The notes: a model not told the origin generated them from the letters alone. Positions 1 through 7,062 are shown, counted from the stretch's first letter. The stretch: 19,054 nt of DNA from JASFEQ01 sp050122535 (GCA_050122535.1 JASFIT010000035.1:1-19054); one strand, 5' to 3'. Numbers and translations: made by a program.

Positions 1-113
1 ATACCAGGTTCATCTAAAATTTTCAGTGATGCTTGGTCCAGCCATTTAACCTGCTCCATATCGAGCCGCTCATAGGGTTTGACAAGGACTCCCTCTCTAT
101 AATTTTCTGTCAC
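1..113 (-). CDS. MttB-family corrinoid methyltransferase, N-terminal part only (runs off the left edge)
   Basis: A GTG start at 113-111 follows an AAGGGG ribosome binding site and opens 37 codons that continue past the window edge. The visible peptide contains LDQASLKILDEPG, which resembles the N-terminal helix of MttB-family proteins and lines up with KIHETSLRVFSEVGV of the complete MttB-like protein two genes upstream. The start lies 17 bp after the stop of the mtgA-like gene, on the same strand, so it is probably the next gene of the operon. A second methyltransferase would fit a cluster handling more than one methylated amine. Only the first tenth of the protein is visible, so the family call rests on a short motif plus context. 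Confidence 0.6.
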   Translation of the reverse strand, partial: MTENYREGVLVKPYERLDMEQVKWLDQASLKILDEPG

Positions 114-130
114 CTTTTCCCCTTCTGATC

Positions 131-937
131 TTAGTCTGATTTCTTATTACGAAAGTGCCGGGTGTAACGTCGACAATGCCGATCTTTGCCCACTAAAACC
201 TCAGCGGTCTTCACCGCTCCCATCAGTTCTTTAACGAACGGATCCATGATGACTGCATCGAGACCAGCGAGAGCAGCCATATGCAGAAATGCTGCATTGA
301 GTTTAGCCCGACCAGGAAGGCCGTAGGACACGTTAGATAGGCCCATCAAAGTCTTGGCCATGGGGAACTCTTTCTTAATTGCGGATAATGTATCCAACGA
401 AACCAGACCTTGCTTAATATCCGTGCTAACGGGAAGTACCAGGGGATCGAAATAGACGTTTTCAAGCGGCAGCCCTAATCTTAAGCAGACAGAAGCTATC
501 TTTCTGCAAGCGGTCAATCGATCTGTCGTCGTCTTAGGGATGCCTTGGCCATCCATGGCCAAGGCCACTAAAGGGGTTTGGTAATGCACGGCAAGTGGCA
601 AGATTTCTCCTAAACTCTTTTCCTCAGCCTTGGTTGAGTTAATGAGCGTATACTTACCATCCCTTGCTTCAAGCCCTGCCTCCAAAACCAGGGCATCTGC
701 GCTGTCAATACAGAGGGGTGTCTCCACCTTTTGTTGGATTGTCTCGACGGCCCATGCCATTGAGGCAATCTCCTCTTCATGGGATCCCAGACCCGTGGCA
801 ACATTCACATCAATATGATCAACTCCTTCGTTGGCTTGTTTTTGGGCCAGTTGCAGGAGTTTCTTTTCGTCCCGCTCCTGGATGATGGATCTTACAGCAG
901 GGATAGTGGCATTGATTTTTTCTCCAATGATTATCAT
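131..937 (-). CDS. mtgA: Methyl-corrinoid:tetrahydrofolate methyltransferase (MtgA/AcsE/MtrH-like pterin-binding protein)
   Basis: A 268-residue protein of the pterin-binding TIM-barrel family (as in MetH, AcsE and MtgA). It opens with IIIGEKINAT, has a DHIDVNVA strand, a FDPLVLPVS segment and the GLSNVSYGLPGR motif typical of methyltetrahydrofolate-binding methyltransferases. Its length is that of a stand-alone MtgA; there is no attached cobalamin domain. The expected role is to pass a methyl group from a methylated corrinoid protein to tetrahydrofolate in the cytoplasm, feeding one-carbon metabolism. An AAAGGAGG site precedes the ATG, just after the stop of the MttB-like gene. Its position between two MttB-like genes supports MtgA over the acetyl-CoA-pathway enzyme AcsE, but sequence alone does not settle the direction of transfer. 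Confidence 0.85.
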   Translation of the reverse strand: MIIIGEKINATIPAVRSIIQERDEKKLLQLAQKQANEGVDHIDVNVATGLGSHEEEIASMAWAVETIQQKVETPLCIDSADALVLEAGLEARDGKYTLINSTKAEEKSLGEILPLAVHYQTPLVALAMDGQGIPKTTTDRLTACRKIASVCLRLGLPLENVYFDPLVLPVSTDIKQGLVSLDTLSAIKKEFPMAKTLMGLSNVSYGLPGRAKLNAAFLHMAALAGLDAVIMDPFVKELMGAVKTAEVLVGKDRHCRRYTRHFRNKKSD

Positions 938-959
938 AAGGCGACTTCCTCCTTTAGAA

Positions 960-2423
960 TTACTCCATAATGAAGGGCCTGAGTCCTGGAATCTCTTGCT
1001 TTATGCGCTTTCTAATCGCTTCGGGGATGACGGATGCAGGCGCATTAGCAAGAATTTCCTGTACCTTTTCAGTAGCTCGCCTCTGAGCATCTTTGGCGCC
1101 TGCGTTGCGCCACTTTTCGCGGTTTTCCCTATCGCTAAATTTTGGTCGATATAGCTCGGAGCGCATGTGCCGTCTCGTGTGGGGTGCGGAAACAAAATGC
1201 CCTCCCGGGCCTACCTTCTTAATCAGGTCAAACGCGAGCGTTTCATCATCTACCTGGATACCTTCTACTGCCCGCATGGTCATACCGATAATCTCGTTAT
1301 CAATGACAAGTTTGTCGTAAGATGCGGTCATGCAGAACTCAAGAAATCCGGCTGCGTCATGTATCAAGTTCCCACCCGCTAGAGCGACCATCAGGGTAGT
1401 AATAGCAGATTCATATCCCGCCTGCGAATCGTTCACTTTTGAATCGGACATTCCAGCGGTCGCATAATAGGGTAAACAGTAGAATTGGGCCATTTGGGCT
1501 GCTGCGGCATTCATGATTCCCATCTCCACGGCCCCCGAAAGGTACTTCATATCCCGGAGGTCAGTTATGGAAGAGATGCAACCATAAATGGTGGGAGTAC
1601 CCGGGTTAGTAAGTTGGGCCAGCATGACACCGGCCAGCGAGTCCACATTTTGGATCACAAGGTTCCCGGCTAAGGTAATGGGTGCTGTGGCACCACAAAG
1701 GGGTTCCGCTGGTACCACCACCGGGATCCGATTTCGGGCTGCCTCCATGGTGAGTTGGGCATAGATTTCATCCAGTTTCAGGGGGCTGATGGAGCACGTC
1801 ACGAGGGAGATGAAGGGCCGATTCCTGAGCCTGTCGGGAGAGCCTGCGATGATCTCTGCCACCTTGATGACATTTTTCACTCCTTCGACCGTGTAAACAC
1901 CGCCCATTACATGTTTTCGGGTGTAATTCAGAGCGGCGCCGAAACGGTTTACGTCTACATCTTCCTGGGGGAGATCACTAGGATACACATTGAGCATGTG
2001 GAAATGGATATCATCAAGCGTTTCCACAAGGCGGGCCATATTGATCACGTCTTGGAGTGTCGCCCTCCGCGAGCCTTCGCTTCCTGGATCTTGGACATTC
2101 AAAGCGGTACCCCCTGTGCCCAGGTAAACCTTTTTGCCGCCAATCTCACAGTCCAGCTCCCCATCTTCCGCTCTTCCGCAAAGGCGAACTACAGGAGGTG
2201 CCTTTTGGATCAAATCCTCCACCAGACCCGGAGGAATCTTCACTATGGAGCCGGTCTGATCCAACGCCCCACCAGCACGCCGAAAGAGCTCCCTTGCTTC
2301 AGGGAGGTTTACCTGGACGCCCACTTCTGAGAAGACTCTCAGGCTGGTTTCATGTATCTTTTTAATTTCTTGGTCAGAAATGGGCTTGTACTGACCCCCG
2401 GGCAAACCTTTTCGCAGCTTCAT
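960..2423 (-). CDS. MttB-family methylamine/betaine:corrinoid methyltransferase, non-pyrrolysine type
   Basis: A 487-residue protein of the trimethylamine methyltransferase (MttB) superfamily. Such enzymes move a methyl group from a quaternary or tertiary amine to the Co(I) centre of a small corrinoid protein. The sequence shows the N-terminal helix KIHETSLRVFSEVGV, a glycine-rich LGTGGTALNVQDP segment near residue 105 and SDSKVNDSQAGYE near residues 326-338. No in-frame amber codon interrupts it, so it is not a pyrrolysine enzyme; related non-Pyl members act on glycine betaine, proline betaine, carnitine or gamma-butyrobetaine. Substrate cannot be read from the sequence. ATG at 2423 is preferred over the TTG at 2429 because AGGGG lies 8 nt upstream of it. 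It is followed after 22 bp by the mtgA-like gene. No corrinoid protein gene is visible in the window. Confidence 0.9.
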   Translation of the reverse strand: MKLRKGLPGGQYKPISDQEIKKIHETSLRVFSEVGVQVNLPEARELFRRAGGALDQTGSIVKIPPGLVEDLIQKAPPVVRLCGRAEDGELDCEIGGKKVYLGTGGTALNVQDPGSEGSRRATLQDVINMARLVETLDDIHFHMLNVYPSDLPQEDVDVNRFGAALNYTRKHVMGGVYTVEGVKNVIKVAEIIAGSPDRLRNRPFISLVTCSISPLKLDEIYAQLTMEAARNRIPVVVPAEPLCGATAPITLAGNLVIQNVDSLAGVMLAQLTNPGTPTIYGCISSITDLRDMKYLSGAVEMGIMNAAAAQMAQFYCLPYYATAGMSDSKVNDSQAGYESAITTLMVALAGGNLIHDAAGFLEFCMTASYDKLVIDNEIIGMTMRAVEGIQVDDETLAFDLIKKVGPGGHFVSAPHTRRHMRSELYRPKFSDRENREKWRNAGAKDAQRRATEKVQEILANAPASVIPEAIRKRIKQEIPGLRPFIME

Positions 2424-2470
2424 CTTCAAATCCCCTATTCCCCGATTCAGCAGAGAAATTCTGAATTATT

Positions 2471-3328
2471 TCAACAGGATCTCCTCACAATACAATCTCG
2501 CTTTTCACATTCTGAACAAGGATTATAGGAACGTACAGGAAGGCTCACACAGGAAGGAATTACCCCGAAGACCCCTGAAATCGATTTGCGGGGCAGCATG
2601 AGGCAGGAATCTGTGAGTTTGACTTTTAGGTGGAATAAATCGAATACGCTGAAGAGTTTTTTCTGATCTGACAATGGCCAGTCACAATATCCGGGACTGA
2701 AAGGTAACGTGACCCCTTTACCTTCCATTTCGTATTTGCTCATCATGCGTCGATGGAACTTTTCGACCATATTCTCTACGGCCACTGACCCCATTGCATC
2801 TAAGATATAAGCCTCTGAGAGACGATTTTCCTCCATGAGCCTCTTGGTTTGGCCTTCAACTTTATTGCCAACTGTGGCGATAAAACAAACGATTTCCTCA
2901 CAATTCTCCATGCTTTTTGAAAGCTTCCGGCTCCTAAGCGATAAGCCTCCGCTGAGATGGACAAAATCCCTGCTGGCCATTTCAATCTTATCCCGCCGAT
3001 AATACAAGAGGGGTTTCAAGAGTTCTGAGAGCTTAACTTTCAATTTCTCCACTTTCATCTTGACATTGTGGGAAAATCTGGGAGATTTCTTGCCCCCAAA
3101 AAGTCTGGCTAGCTCACTTGTTTCTAGAGTCGGCTTGACTTCTATTCTGGTCATGCTTCGCGACCCTGGAAAGTTGTTTTTGTGGAAGCCCCCCTGAGTC
3201 ATTGGTTGCTTGCATCCCACGCCAAGGTCTTCAAGGAGCCATAGGGCATCCTGGTGCACCTGGGGAAGCATCTCTATTGTTTCTTCTCTGAGAAGAGACC
3301 TTGATCTTTTCTCTTGTTCCTTATTCAT
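2471..3328 (-). CDS. MetH-activation-domain-like protein, probable corrinoid protein reactivator
   Basis: A 285-residue protein whose C-terminal half resembles the AdoMet-binding activation domain of B12-dependent methionine synthase: FSPGYCDWPLSDQKKLF at 210-226, LTDSCLMLPRKSISG at 238-252, and a terminal cysteine cluster (C271, C274, C279, C285). In MetH this domain supports reductive methylation of inactive cob(II)alamin; here a similar service for the corrinoid protein of the MttB system is inferred. It is the first gene of the operon, 47 bp upstream of the MttB gene. Residues 20-40 resemble the N-terminus of MttB proteins and are not part of the activation fold. The ATG at 3328 lacks a clear ribosome binding site, whereas Met59 (ATG at 3154) has AGGG about 9 nt upstream, so the true protein could start there. 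Confidence 0.75.
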   Translation of the reverse strand: MNKEQEKRSRSLLREETIEMLPQVHQDALWLLEDLGVGCKQPMTQGGFHKNNFPGSRSMTRIEVKPTLETSELARLFGGKKSPRFSHNVKMKVEKLKVKLSELLKPLLYYRRDKIEMASRDFVHLSGGLSLRSRKLSKSMENCEEIVCFIATVGNKVEGQTKRLMEENRLSEAYILDAMGSVAVENMVEKFHRRMMSKYEMEGKGVTLPFSPGYCDWPLSDQKKLFSVFDLFHLKVKLTDSCLMLPRKSISGVFGVIPSCVSLPVRSYNPCSECEKRDCIVRRSC

Positions 3329-3431
3329 ATGTTTGCTTTTGATTTTATGCTGGTGGGAAAATTTTCTTTGCTGCAGAATGCGGTCTAGAAAATAAGTCCC
3401 TGATTTTACTGATAAAGTTTCAGCACAAATT

Positions 3432-3445
3432 ATTTCAGCTGAAAT
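3432..3445. promoter_or_regulatory. Candidate operator: perfect 14-bp palindrome ATTTCAGCTGAAAT
   Basis: The 14 bases form an exact palindrome. It begins 2 bp downstream of the -10 box at 3447-3452 and so covers the expected transcription start of the methyltransferase operon. A further half-site TTTCAGC lies at 3418-3424, and the wider segment 3412-3451 is an imperfect inverted repeat. This is where a repressor of the MarR type would block initiation; assignment to the neighbouring MarR protein is inference. Confidence 0.55.
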
Positions 3446-3446
3446 C

Positions 3447-3475
3447 TTTATAGCTCAATCAATTTGTCTTGTCAA
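3447..3475 (-). promoter_or_regulatory. Sigma70-type promoter of the methyltransferase operon
   Basis: On the minus strand TTGACA (3475-3470) and TATAAA (3452-3447) are separated by exactly 17 bp, close to consensus. The start site would fall near 3440, giving a leader of about 110 nt before the ATG at 3328. Confidence 0.7.
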
Positions 3476-3580
3476 GGGGGATGGCAAAGAAGCATAAACT
3501 AAAGAAGCTTGTAAAATCAATATATTATGGTATGGCGAGTCATTTTAAAGGAAGAATGTTTTGACAAAAATAGGCAGGGC

Positions 3581-4081
3581 TCAAGTGATCTGATCGACCT
3601 CCAAATCCTGGACGTCGAGCATGTAGGTCAGCTTTGTGAGGGCCTGAACGATCTTTTCTATTTCGTGGGGAGGGAGCTTCTGGAGGCCGTCCACAATTTT
3701 TTCCTGAATAGGGGGAGGGGCGTGTTCAGCCAGTTCTCTACCTTTGTCCGTCAGTGTCACCGTGATCACCCGACGGTCCGTTGAAATCCTGGATCTTTGT
3801 ACGAGACCTTTCTGCTCCAATCGGTCTATGATCCCGGTCACCGTGCTGGAATTGACCATAATGCATTTGGCGATCTGGGAGGGTGGCAGAGGACCGTTTT
3901 CATAGAGGGCGAGGAGGCTGGAGAGTTGAGGGGCACTGACTTGGTACTTTTTGTTGAGTTCCTTGTTATATAGATAGCTCCCCTGCATGAGTCTTCGGAT
4001 CAACCAAACGATCTCTTTGACGTGGCCTTGGTCATTCTTGACCGGTGTCCGGTTAAAGCTGTTTTCGCTGTTTAAAACCAT
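3581..4081 (-). CDS. MarR-family transcriptional regulator
   Basis: A 166-residue winged-helix protein. After a polar N-terminus of about 20 residues come helical dimerisation segments, a helix-turn-helix around residues 65-95 (LPPSQIAKCIMVNSSTVTGI) and a wing at about 102-114 (DRRVITVTLTDKG), all typical of MarR. C-terminal helices complete the dimer interface. It sits between the methyltransferase operon (same strand, 250 bp downstream) and the divergent betaine-type importer, so it is the natural candidate to control both. A TTTCAGCTG sequence in its own leader at 4094-4102 matches the centre of the palindrome at the operon promoter, which suggests autoregulation. The ligand is unknown; a betaine or a demethylation product would fit. 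Confidence 0.88.
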   Translation of the reverse strand: MVLNSENSFNRTPVKNDQGHVKEIVWLIRRLMQGSYLYNKELNKKYQVSAPQLSSLLALYENGPLPPSQIAKCIMVNSSTVTGIIDRLEQKGLVQRSRISTDRRVITVTLTDKGRELAEHAPPPIQEKIVDGLQKLPPHEIEKIVQALTKLTYMLDVQDLEVDQIT

Positions 4082-4093
4082 ACTGACTTACCT

Positions 4094-4102
4094 TTTCAGC
4101 TG
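4094..4102. promoter_or_regulatory. Second TTTCAGCTG site in the marR leader
   Basis: Nine bases identical to the centre of the palindrome at 3432-3445. They lie in the 5' leader of the marR-like gene, next to its ribosome binding region (start codon 4081). A 9-bp match in AT-rich spacer DNA could be chance, so this is only a candidate autoregulatory site. Confidence 0.35.
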
Positions 4103-4134
4103 GGGCTCTTTTTCTCTATCTACGCAGCACCGGA

Positions 4135-4163
4135 AATCTAAGCCTTTACTGACTCTGTGTCAA
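4135..4163 (-). promoter_or_regulatory. Sigma70-type promoter of the marR-like gene
   Basis: On the minus strand TTGACA (4163-4158) and TAGATT (4140-4135) are 17 bp apart. The predicted start near 4128 gives a leader of about 47 nt that includes the TTTCAGCTG site. Confidence 0.55.
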
Positions 4164-4253
4164 TACGCAGCCATTTCAAATCTTCATTTTCCTGCTCAAA
4201 AAGACAGAAAACTAAAGGTCCCTTGCAGGATGAGCCCGTAAAGTGATATCAAA

Positions 4254-4290
4254 GTATTTTAATACGGCGAAAAGCTTACAGCAATATAAT
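4254..4290 (+). promoter_or_regulatory. Probable promoter of the ABC importer operon, with a short inverted repeat
   Basis: A perfect TATAAT at 4285-4290 lies 24 bp before the ATG of the ATPase gene. No good -35 box is present at the proper distance. Instead the -35 area is covered by the inverted repeat GTATT-TT-AATAC (4254-4265). Such an arrangement can mean regulated or activator-dependent initiation, which is inference. Confidence 0.4.
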
Positions 4291-4314
4291 TTTCGTGTCC
4301 TCTCATAAAAAGTC

Positions 4315-5073
4315 ATGATCCGACTATCCCACGTCTCCAAGTCATTCGACGGCGGCCTCTCCCATGCGGTTAAGGATCTCTCTTTCCAGGTGGATGAGGG
4401 AGAGACCCTGGTCCTGCTTGGCTCTTCCGGCTGCGGCAAAACCACCACCCTGAAGATGATTAATCGCTTGATACAGCTCAGCCAAGGAACCATCGAGGTG
4501 GATGACAAAGATGTCATGGAACAGGACCCAGTAGCGTTGCGAAGGCGCATTGGGTACGTTTTTCAGGGCATAGGCCTCTTCCCCCACATGACCATTGAGC
4601 AAAATGCGGGACTGGTGCCCTCTCTTCTCGGGTGGTCTGCCAAAAAGAGACGGGAGCGGGTGCAGGAACTGCTAGACCTTGTGGGTTTGCCCCCCGTGGA
4701 TTATGCCGAGAGGTTTCCGGATGAACTCTCAGGAGGGCAGCAGCAGAGGGTGGGGGTAGTCCGTGCCCTTGCCGCGGATCCTGACCACCTTCTCATGGAT
4801 GAACCCTTCGGCGCCCTCGATGCCCTGACACGCGAAACCCTTCAGCAGGAATTATTGACCCTGAAGAAGCAACTCAAGAAGACCATTATCTTTGTAACAC
4901 ACGATATTTTCGAGGCGCTCCTCATGGGTGACCGCATAGCCATACTCCATGAAGGCAATCTGGAACAGATTGGGACTAAGAAAGAGATCCTCAGCACCCC
5001 TGCCACACCATTTGTCAGGGACCTCTTCTCCAAACCCGCCAGGCAACTGGCTGAGGTCAAGGAGACAATGTGA
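4315..5073 (+). CDS. Osmoprotectant/betaine-type ABC importer ATPase (OpuCA/ProV-like, no CBS domains)
   Basis: A 252-residue ABC ATPase. Walker A GSSGCGKTT is at 36-44, the Q-loop glutamine at about 84, the signature LSGGQQQR at 138-145, Walker B LLMDEPFGALD at 159-169 and the H-loop histidine at 196. Overall it resembles the quaternary-amine uptake (OpuCA/OpuAA/ProV) branch. OpuCA-type proteins usually carry C-terminal CBS domains that sense ionic strength; this one ends soon after the nucleotide-binding domain and lacks them, which argues for nutritional uptake rather than osmotic control. Its stop codon overlaps the start of the permease gene. It drives import of a trimethylammonium-type compound across the inner membrane, an inference supported by the neighbouring MttB operon. 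Confidence 0.85.
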   Translation: MIRLSHVSKSFDGGLSHAVKDLSFQVDEGETLVLLGSSGCGKTTTLKMINRLIQLSQGTIEVDDKDVMEQDPVALRRRIGYVFQGIGLFPHMTIEQNAGLVPSLLGWSAKKRRERVQELLDLVGLPPVDYAERFPDELSGGQQQRVGVVRALAADPDHLLMDEPFGALDALTRETLQQELLTLKKQLKKTIIFVTHDIFEALLMGDRIAILHEGNLEQIGTKKEILSTPATPFVRDLFSKPARQLAEVKETM

Positions 5074-6665
5074 TGGGTTCAGAGCCTTTGATCACCTATG
5101 TGTCCAGTCGCCTGCCAGAGCTCTGGCTTCGCACGGGTGAGCACCTTATATTGACGGGGTGCTCCACCCTGGTGGCCATCTTCATCGGAGTGCCCCTTGG
5201 GATCCTTGTCTTCCGCACGGCATGGTTAAGGGGACCCACCCTGGGCGCCGTAGGGATTCTTCAGACCATTCCCAGTCTCGCCATGCTCGTCTTTCTTCTG
5301 GCTCTGCTACAGAAGATCGGCGCCATTCCTGCAATCATTGCTCTAACCCTCTATGCGCTACTGCCCATTGTTCGCAACACGTTGACCGGGCTCGAGGGGG
5401 TACCTCCTGAAGTGATGGAAGCCGCCAGAGGTATGGGCATGACGGAATACCAGGAGTTCAGGATGGTCCGTATCCCCTTAGCCACTACGGTCATGGTGGC
5501 GGGTATCCGAACCGCCGCTGTTGTGGGTGTGGGTATAGCCACCCTTTCTGCCTTTATTGGCGCCGGCGGGTTGGGACAGTTTATTAACCGGGGTCTTGCC
5601 CTTTCCAACACGAGGCTAATCCTTCTCGGCGCTATTCCTGCCGGTCTTCTCGCCCTGATTGTTGACTTTTCCATTGGCGCCTTTGGATGGGGGCTTAAGC
5701 CTGAAAGGAAGAGGGAGAAGAAGGGATCGCTCAAGGCCATTTTGAGGCCCTTAGCACTCGCCATGCCTATTCTCCTGGTCCTCGTTGGTGTTTTTTCCTA
5801 TTACACAAGACCCTCTGTGGGACGCGACTTGGCAGCCCGGTCAAGAATCCAAACGGGGACCATCAGGATCGCAACCAAGAATTTCACCGAGCAACTTATA
5901 CTCGGAGAGATCATGTCTCAACTTATTGAAGCCAGGACGGATCTCATTGTGGAACGCCGTTTCAACCTGGGGGGCACCATGATCTGCCATGAGGCCCTTG
6001 TTAATGGGCAGATTGACCTATATACGGAGTACACGGGAACCGGGCTAACAGCGATCCTTAAAGAACCGGTCATATCCGATCCAGCAAAGGCATTGCAGTA
6101 TGTATCACACGCCTATCGTGAGCGTTTTGGGGCAGAGTGGCTCAGGCCTTTCGGATTTAATAATACGTACGCCATCACCGTCCGTAAAGTGGATGCACAA
6201 AGACACAAATGGATCAAGATTTCTGATTTTAGAGAGGCCGCCCCAGGGCTTCGAGCAGGCATCACGGCCGAGTTCGCTGAGAGACCTGACGGCTACCCAG
6301 GACTGCAGAAGATGTACGGCCTGCAATTCGGGGAGGTCCGTGACATGGACCCTGCCCTCATGTACGAGGCCGTGTCCAAAGGAGAAGTGGACGTGATCTG
6401 TGCCTTTGCCACAGACGGCCGTATTGCAGCCTATAATCTGAAACCACTTGAGGATGATCTCCAGTTTTTTCCCCCTTACCATGCGGCTCCCGTCATTAGA
6501 AAAGATTTCATGCAGGCACACCCAGAAGTTGGTGACGTGCTGTCCCTTCTGCAAGGGCTTCTGGACAATGCTGCAATGCAGCGTCTCAACTTTCTGGTGG
6601 ATGGGAAGAAACAAAGGCCGGCTGAAGTGGCAGAGGCATTTCTAAGGGAAAAAGGGCTTCTTTAG
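5073..6665 (+). CDS. Fused permease and substrate-binding protein of a betaine/choline-type ABC importer
   Basis: A 530-residue fusion. Residues 1 to about 245 form a multi-span permease of the OpuCB type with the EAA loop EAARGMGMTEYQEF near 116-129 that docks on the ATPase. Residues from about 262 onward (GTIRIATKNFTEQLILGEIM) form an OpuCC/ProX-type binding domain with the characteristic DLYTEYTGTGL. The fusion tethers the binding domain to the outer face of the inner membrane. The start is taken as ATG at 5073, which overlaps the ATPase stop in TGATG and has AAGGAG 8 nt upstream; GTG at 5070 is the alternative. Glycine betaine, choline or carnitine are likely ligands. The ergothioneine importer EgtU has the same fused layout and cannot be excluded by eye. 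Confidence 0.88.
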   Translation: MGSEPLITYVSSRLPELWLRTGEHLILTGCSTLVAIFIGVPLGILVFRTAWLRGPTLGAVGILQTIPSLAMLVFLLALLQKIGAIPAIIALTLYALLPIVRNTLTGLEGVPPEVMEAARGMGMTEYQEFRMVRIPLATTVMVAGIRTAAVVGVGIATLSAFIGAGGLGQFINRGLALSNTRLILLGAIPAGLLALIVDFSIGAFGWGLKPERKREKKGSLKAILRPLALAMPILLVLVGVFSYYTRPSVGRDLAARSRIQTGTIRIATKNFTEQLILGEIMSQLIEARTDLIVERRFNLGGTMICHEALVNGQIDLYTEYTGTGLTAILKEPVISDPAKALQYVSHAYRERFGAEWLRPFGFNNTYAITVRKVDAQRHKWIKISDFREAAPGLRAGITAEFAERPDGYPGLQKMYGLQFGEVRDMDPALMYEAVSKGEVDVICAFATDGRIAAYNLKPLEDDLQFFPPYHAAPVIRKDFMQAHPEVGDVLSLLQGLLDNAAMQRLNFLVDGKKQRPAEVAEAFLREKGLL

Positions 6666-6704
6666 GCGAGCGAGGCGTCTCAGAATGGGGAAAGAGGATC
6701 GGAG

Positions 6705-6770
6705 ATTTGACATTTTCTAAGAATAGATTATGTTAAAGATAATTTAGGTTAATTCAGCAAGATGTCAAAT
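6705..6770. promoter_or_regulatory. Inverted repeat ATTTGACAT/ATGTCAAAT with a possible promoter
   Basis: Perfect 9-bp arms at 6705-6713 and 6762-6770 enclose 48 bp. The left arm contains TTGACA (6707-6712), followed after 16 bp by TATGTT (6729-6734), a plausible sigma70 promoter for the small gene and pncA. The repeat could bind a regulator, but no family motif is recognised. Confidence 0.35.
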
Positions 6771-6787
6771 ATTTTTCTTCACTACAG

Positions 6788-6835
6788 GGTCGCCCGCGGC
6801 GGCGACCAGGAAGAGTGGGCACGGTGGCCCGCTCT
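6788..6835. repeat. Two adjacent GC-rich hairpins
   Basis: GGTCGCC/GGCGACC (6788-6794 with 6801-6807) and AGAGTGGGC/GCCCGCTCT (6812-6820 with 6827-6835, one G-U pair) form back-to-back hairpins with 6-nt loops in the leader of the small gene. No T-run follows, so they are not a usual terminator. A small REP-like element or an RNA leader structure are both possible. Confidence 0.4.
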
Positions 6836-6887
6836 GCGTAGGCTAGAACTTAAAATGTTACCGCAGAATTAAGAGGAGAACGTTCTC

Positions 6888-7043
6888 ATGGAAGAAAAAG
6901 AAGAGAAAAAACCTGAGGAGCAGGTGAAGAAGAAAAAGAAGAAGGAAGAAGAACTCCCCTTCTGCACCACGGCCCCCAGTGCAGAGCATTCCAGGGCAGA
7001 CGAAGAGGATGAGCCCTGCGACGATTTTCGTGATAGCGAATGA
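6888..7043 (+). CDS. Small highly charged protein of unknown function
   Basis: An ATG after an AGGAG site (9 nt spacing) opens 51 codons ending in TGA. The peptide has a Lys/Glu-rich first half with a run of six lysines, then LPFCTTAPSAEH, and an acidic tail with a second cysteine (DEDEPCDD-like composition). It has no signal peptide or membrane segment and is probably soluble and disordered. It is not recognised as a known family. Its stop is 19 bp before the pncA start, so the two are likely cotranscribed. The good ribosome binding site and the snug fit between neighbours favour a real gene; the low-complexity first half is the main reason for caution. A 12-bp palindrome overlaps its ribosome binding region. 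Confidence 0.55.
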   Translation: MEEKEEKKPEEQVKKKKKKEEELPFCTTAPSAEHSRADEEDEPCDDFRDSE

Positions 7044-7062
7044 GATAGAAAGGCTTTAGGGA

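Noticed and set aside
1755..2330. Plus-strand reading frame of 191 codons
   Set aside because: It is wholly antisense to the well-supported MttB-family gene and its product has no recognisable domain.
960..2423. Possible pyrrolysine (amber read-through) in the MttB-like gene
   Set aside because: The frame is open from start to stop without an in-frame TAG, so this is a non-pyrrolysine member.
6788..6835. Paired GC hairpins as the terminator of the importer operon
   Set aside because: No T-run follows either stem on the plus strand, and they lie over 120 bp past the last stop codon.
6876..6887. GAGAACGTTCTC as a LexA box
   Set aside because: It fits neither the CTG-N10-CAG nor the GAAC-N4-GTTC form, and no SOS gene is adjacent.
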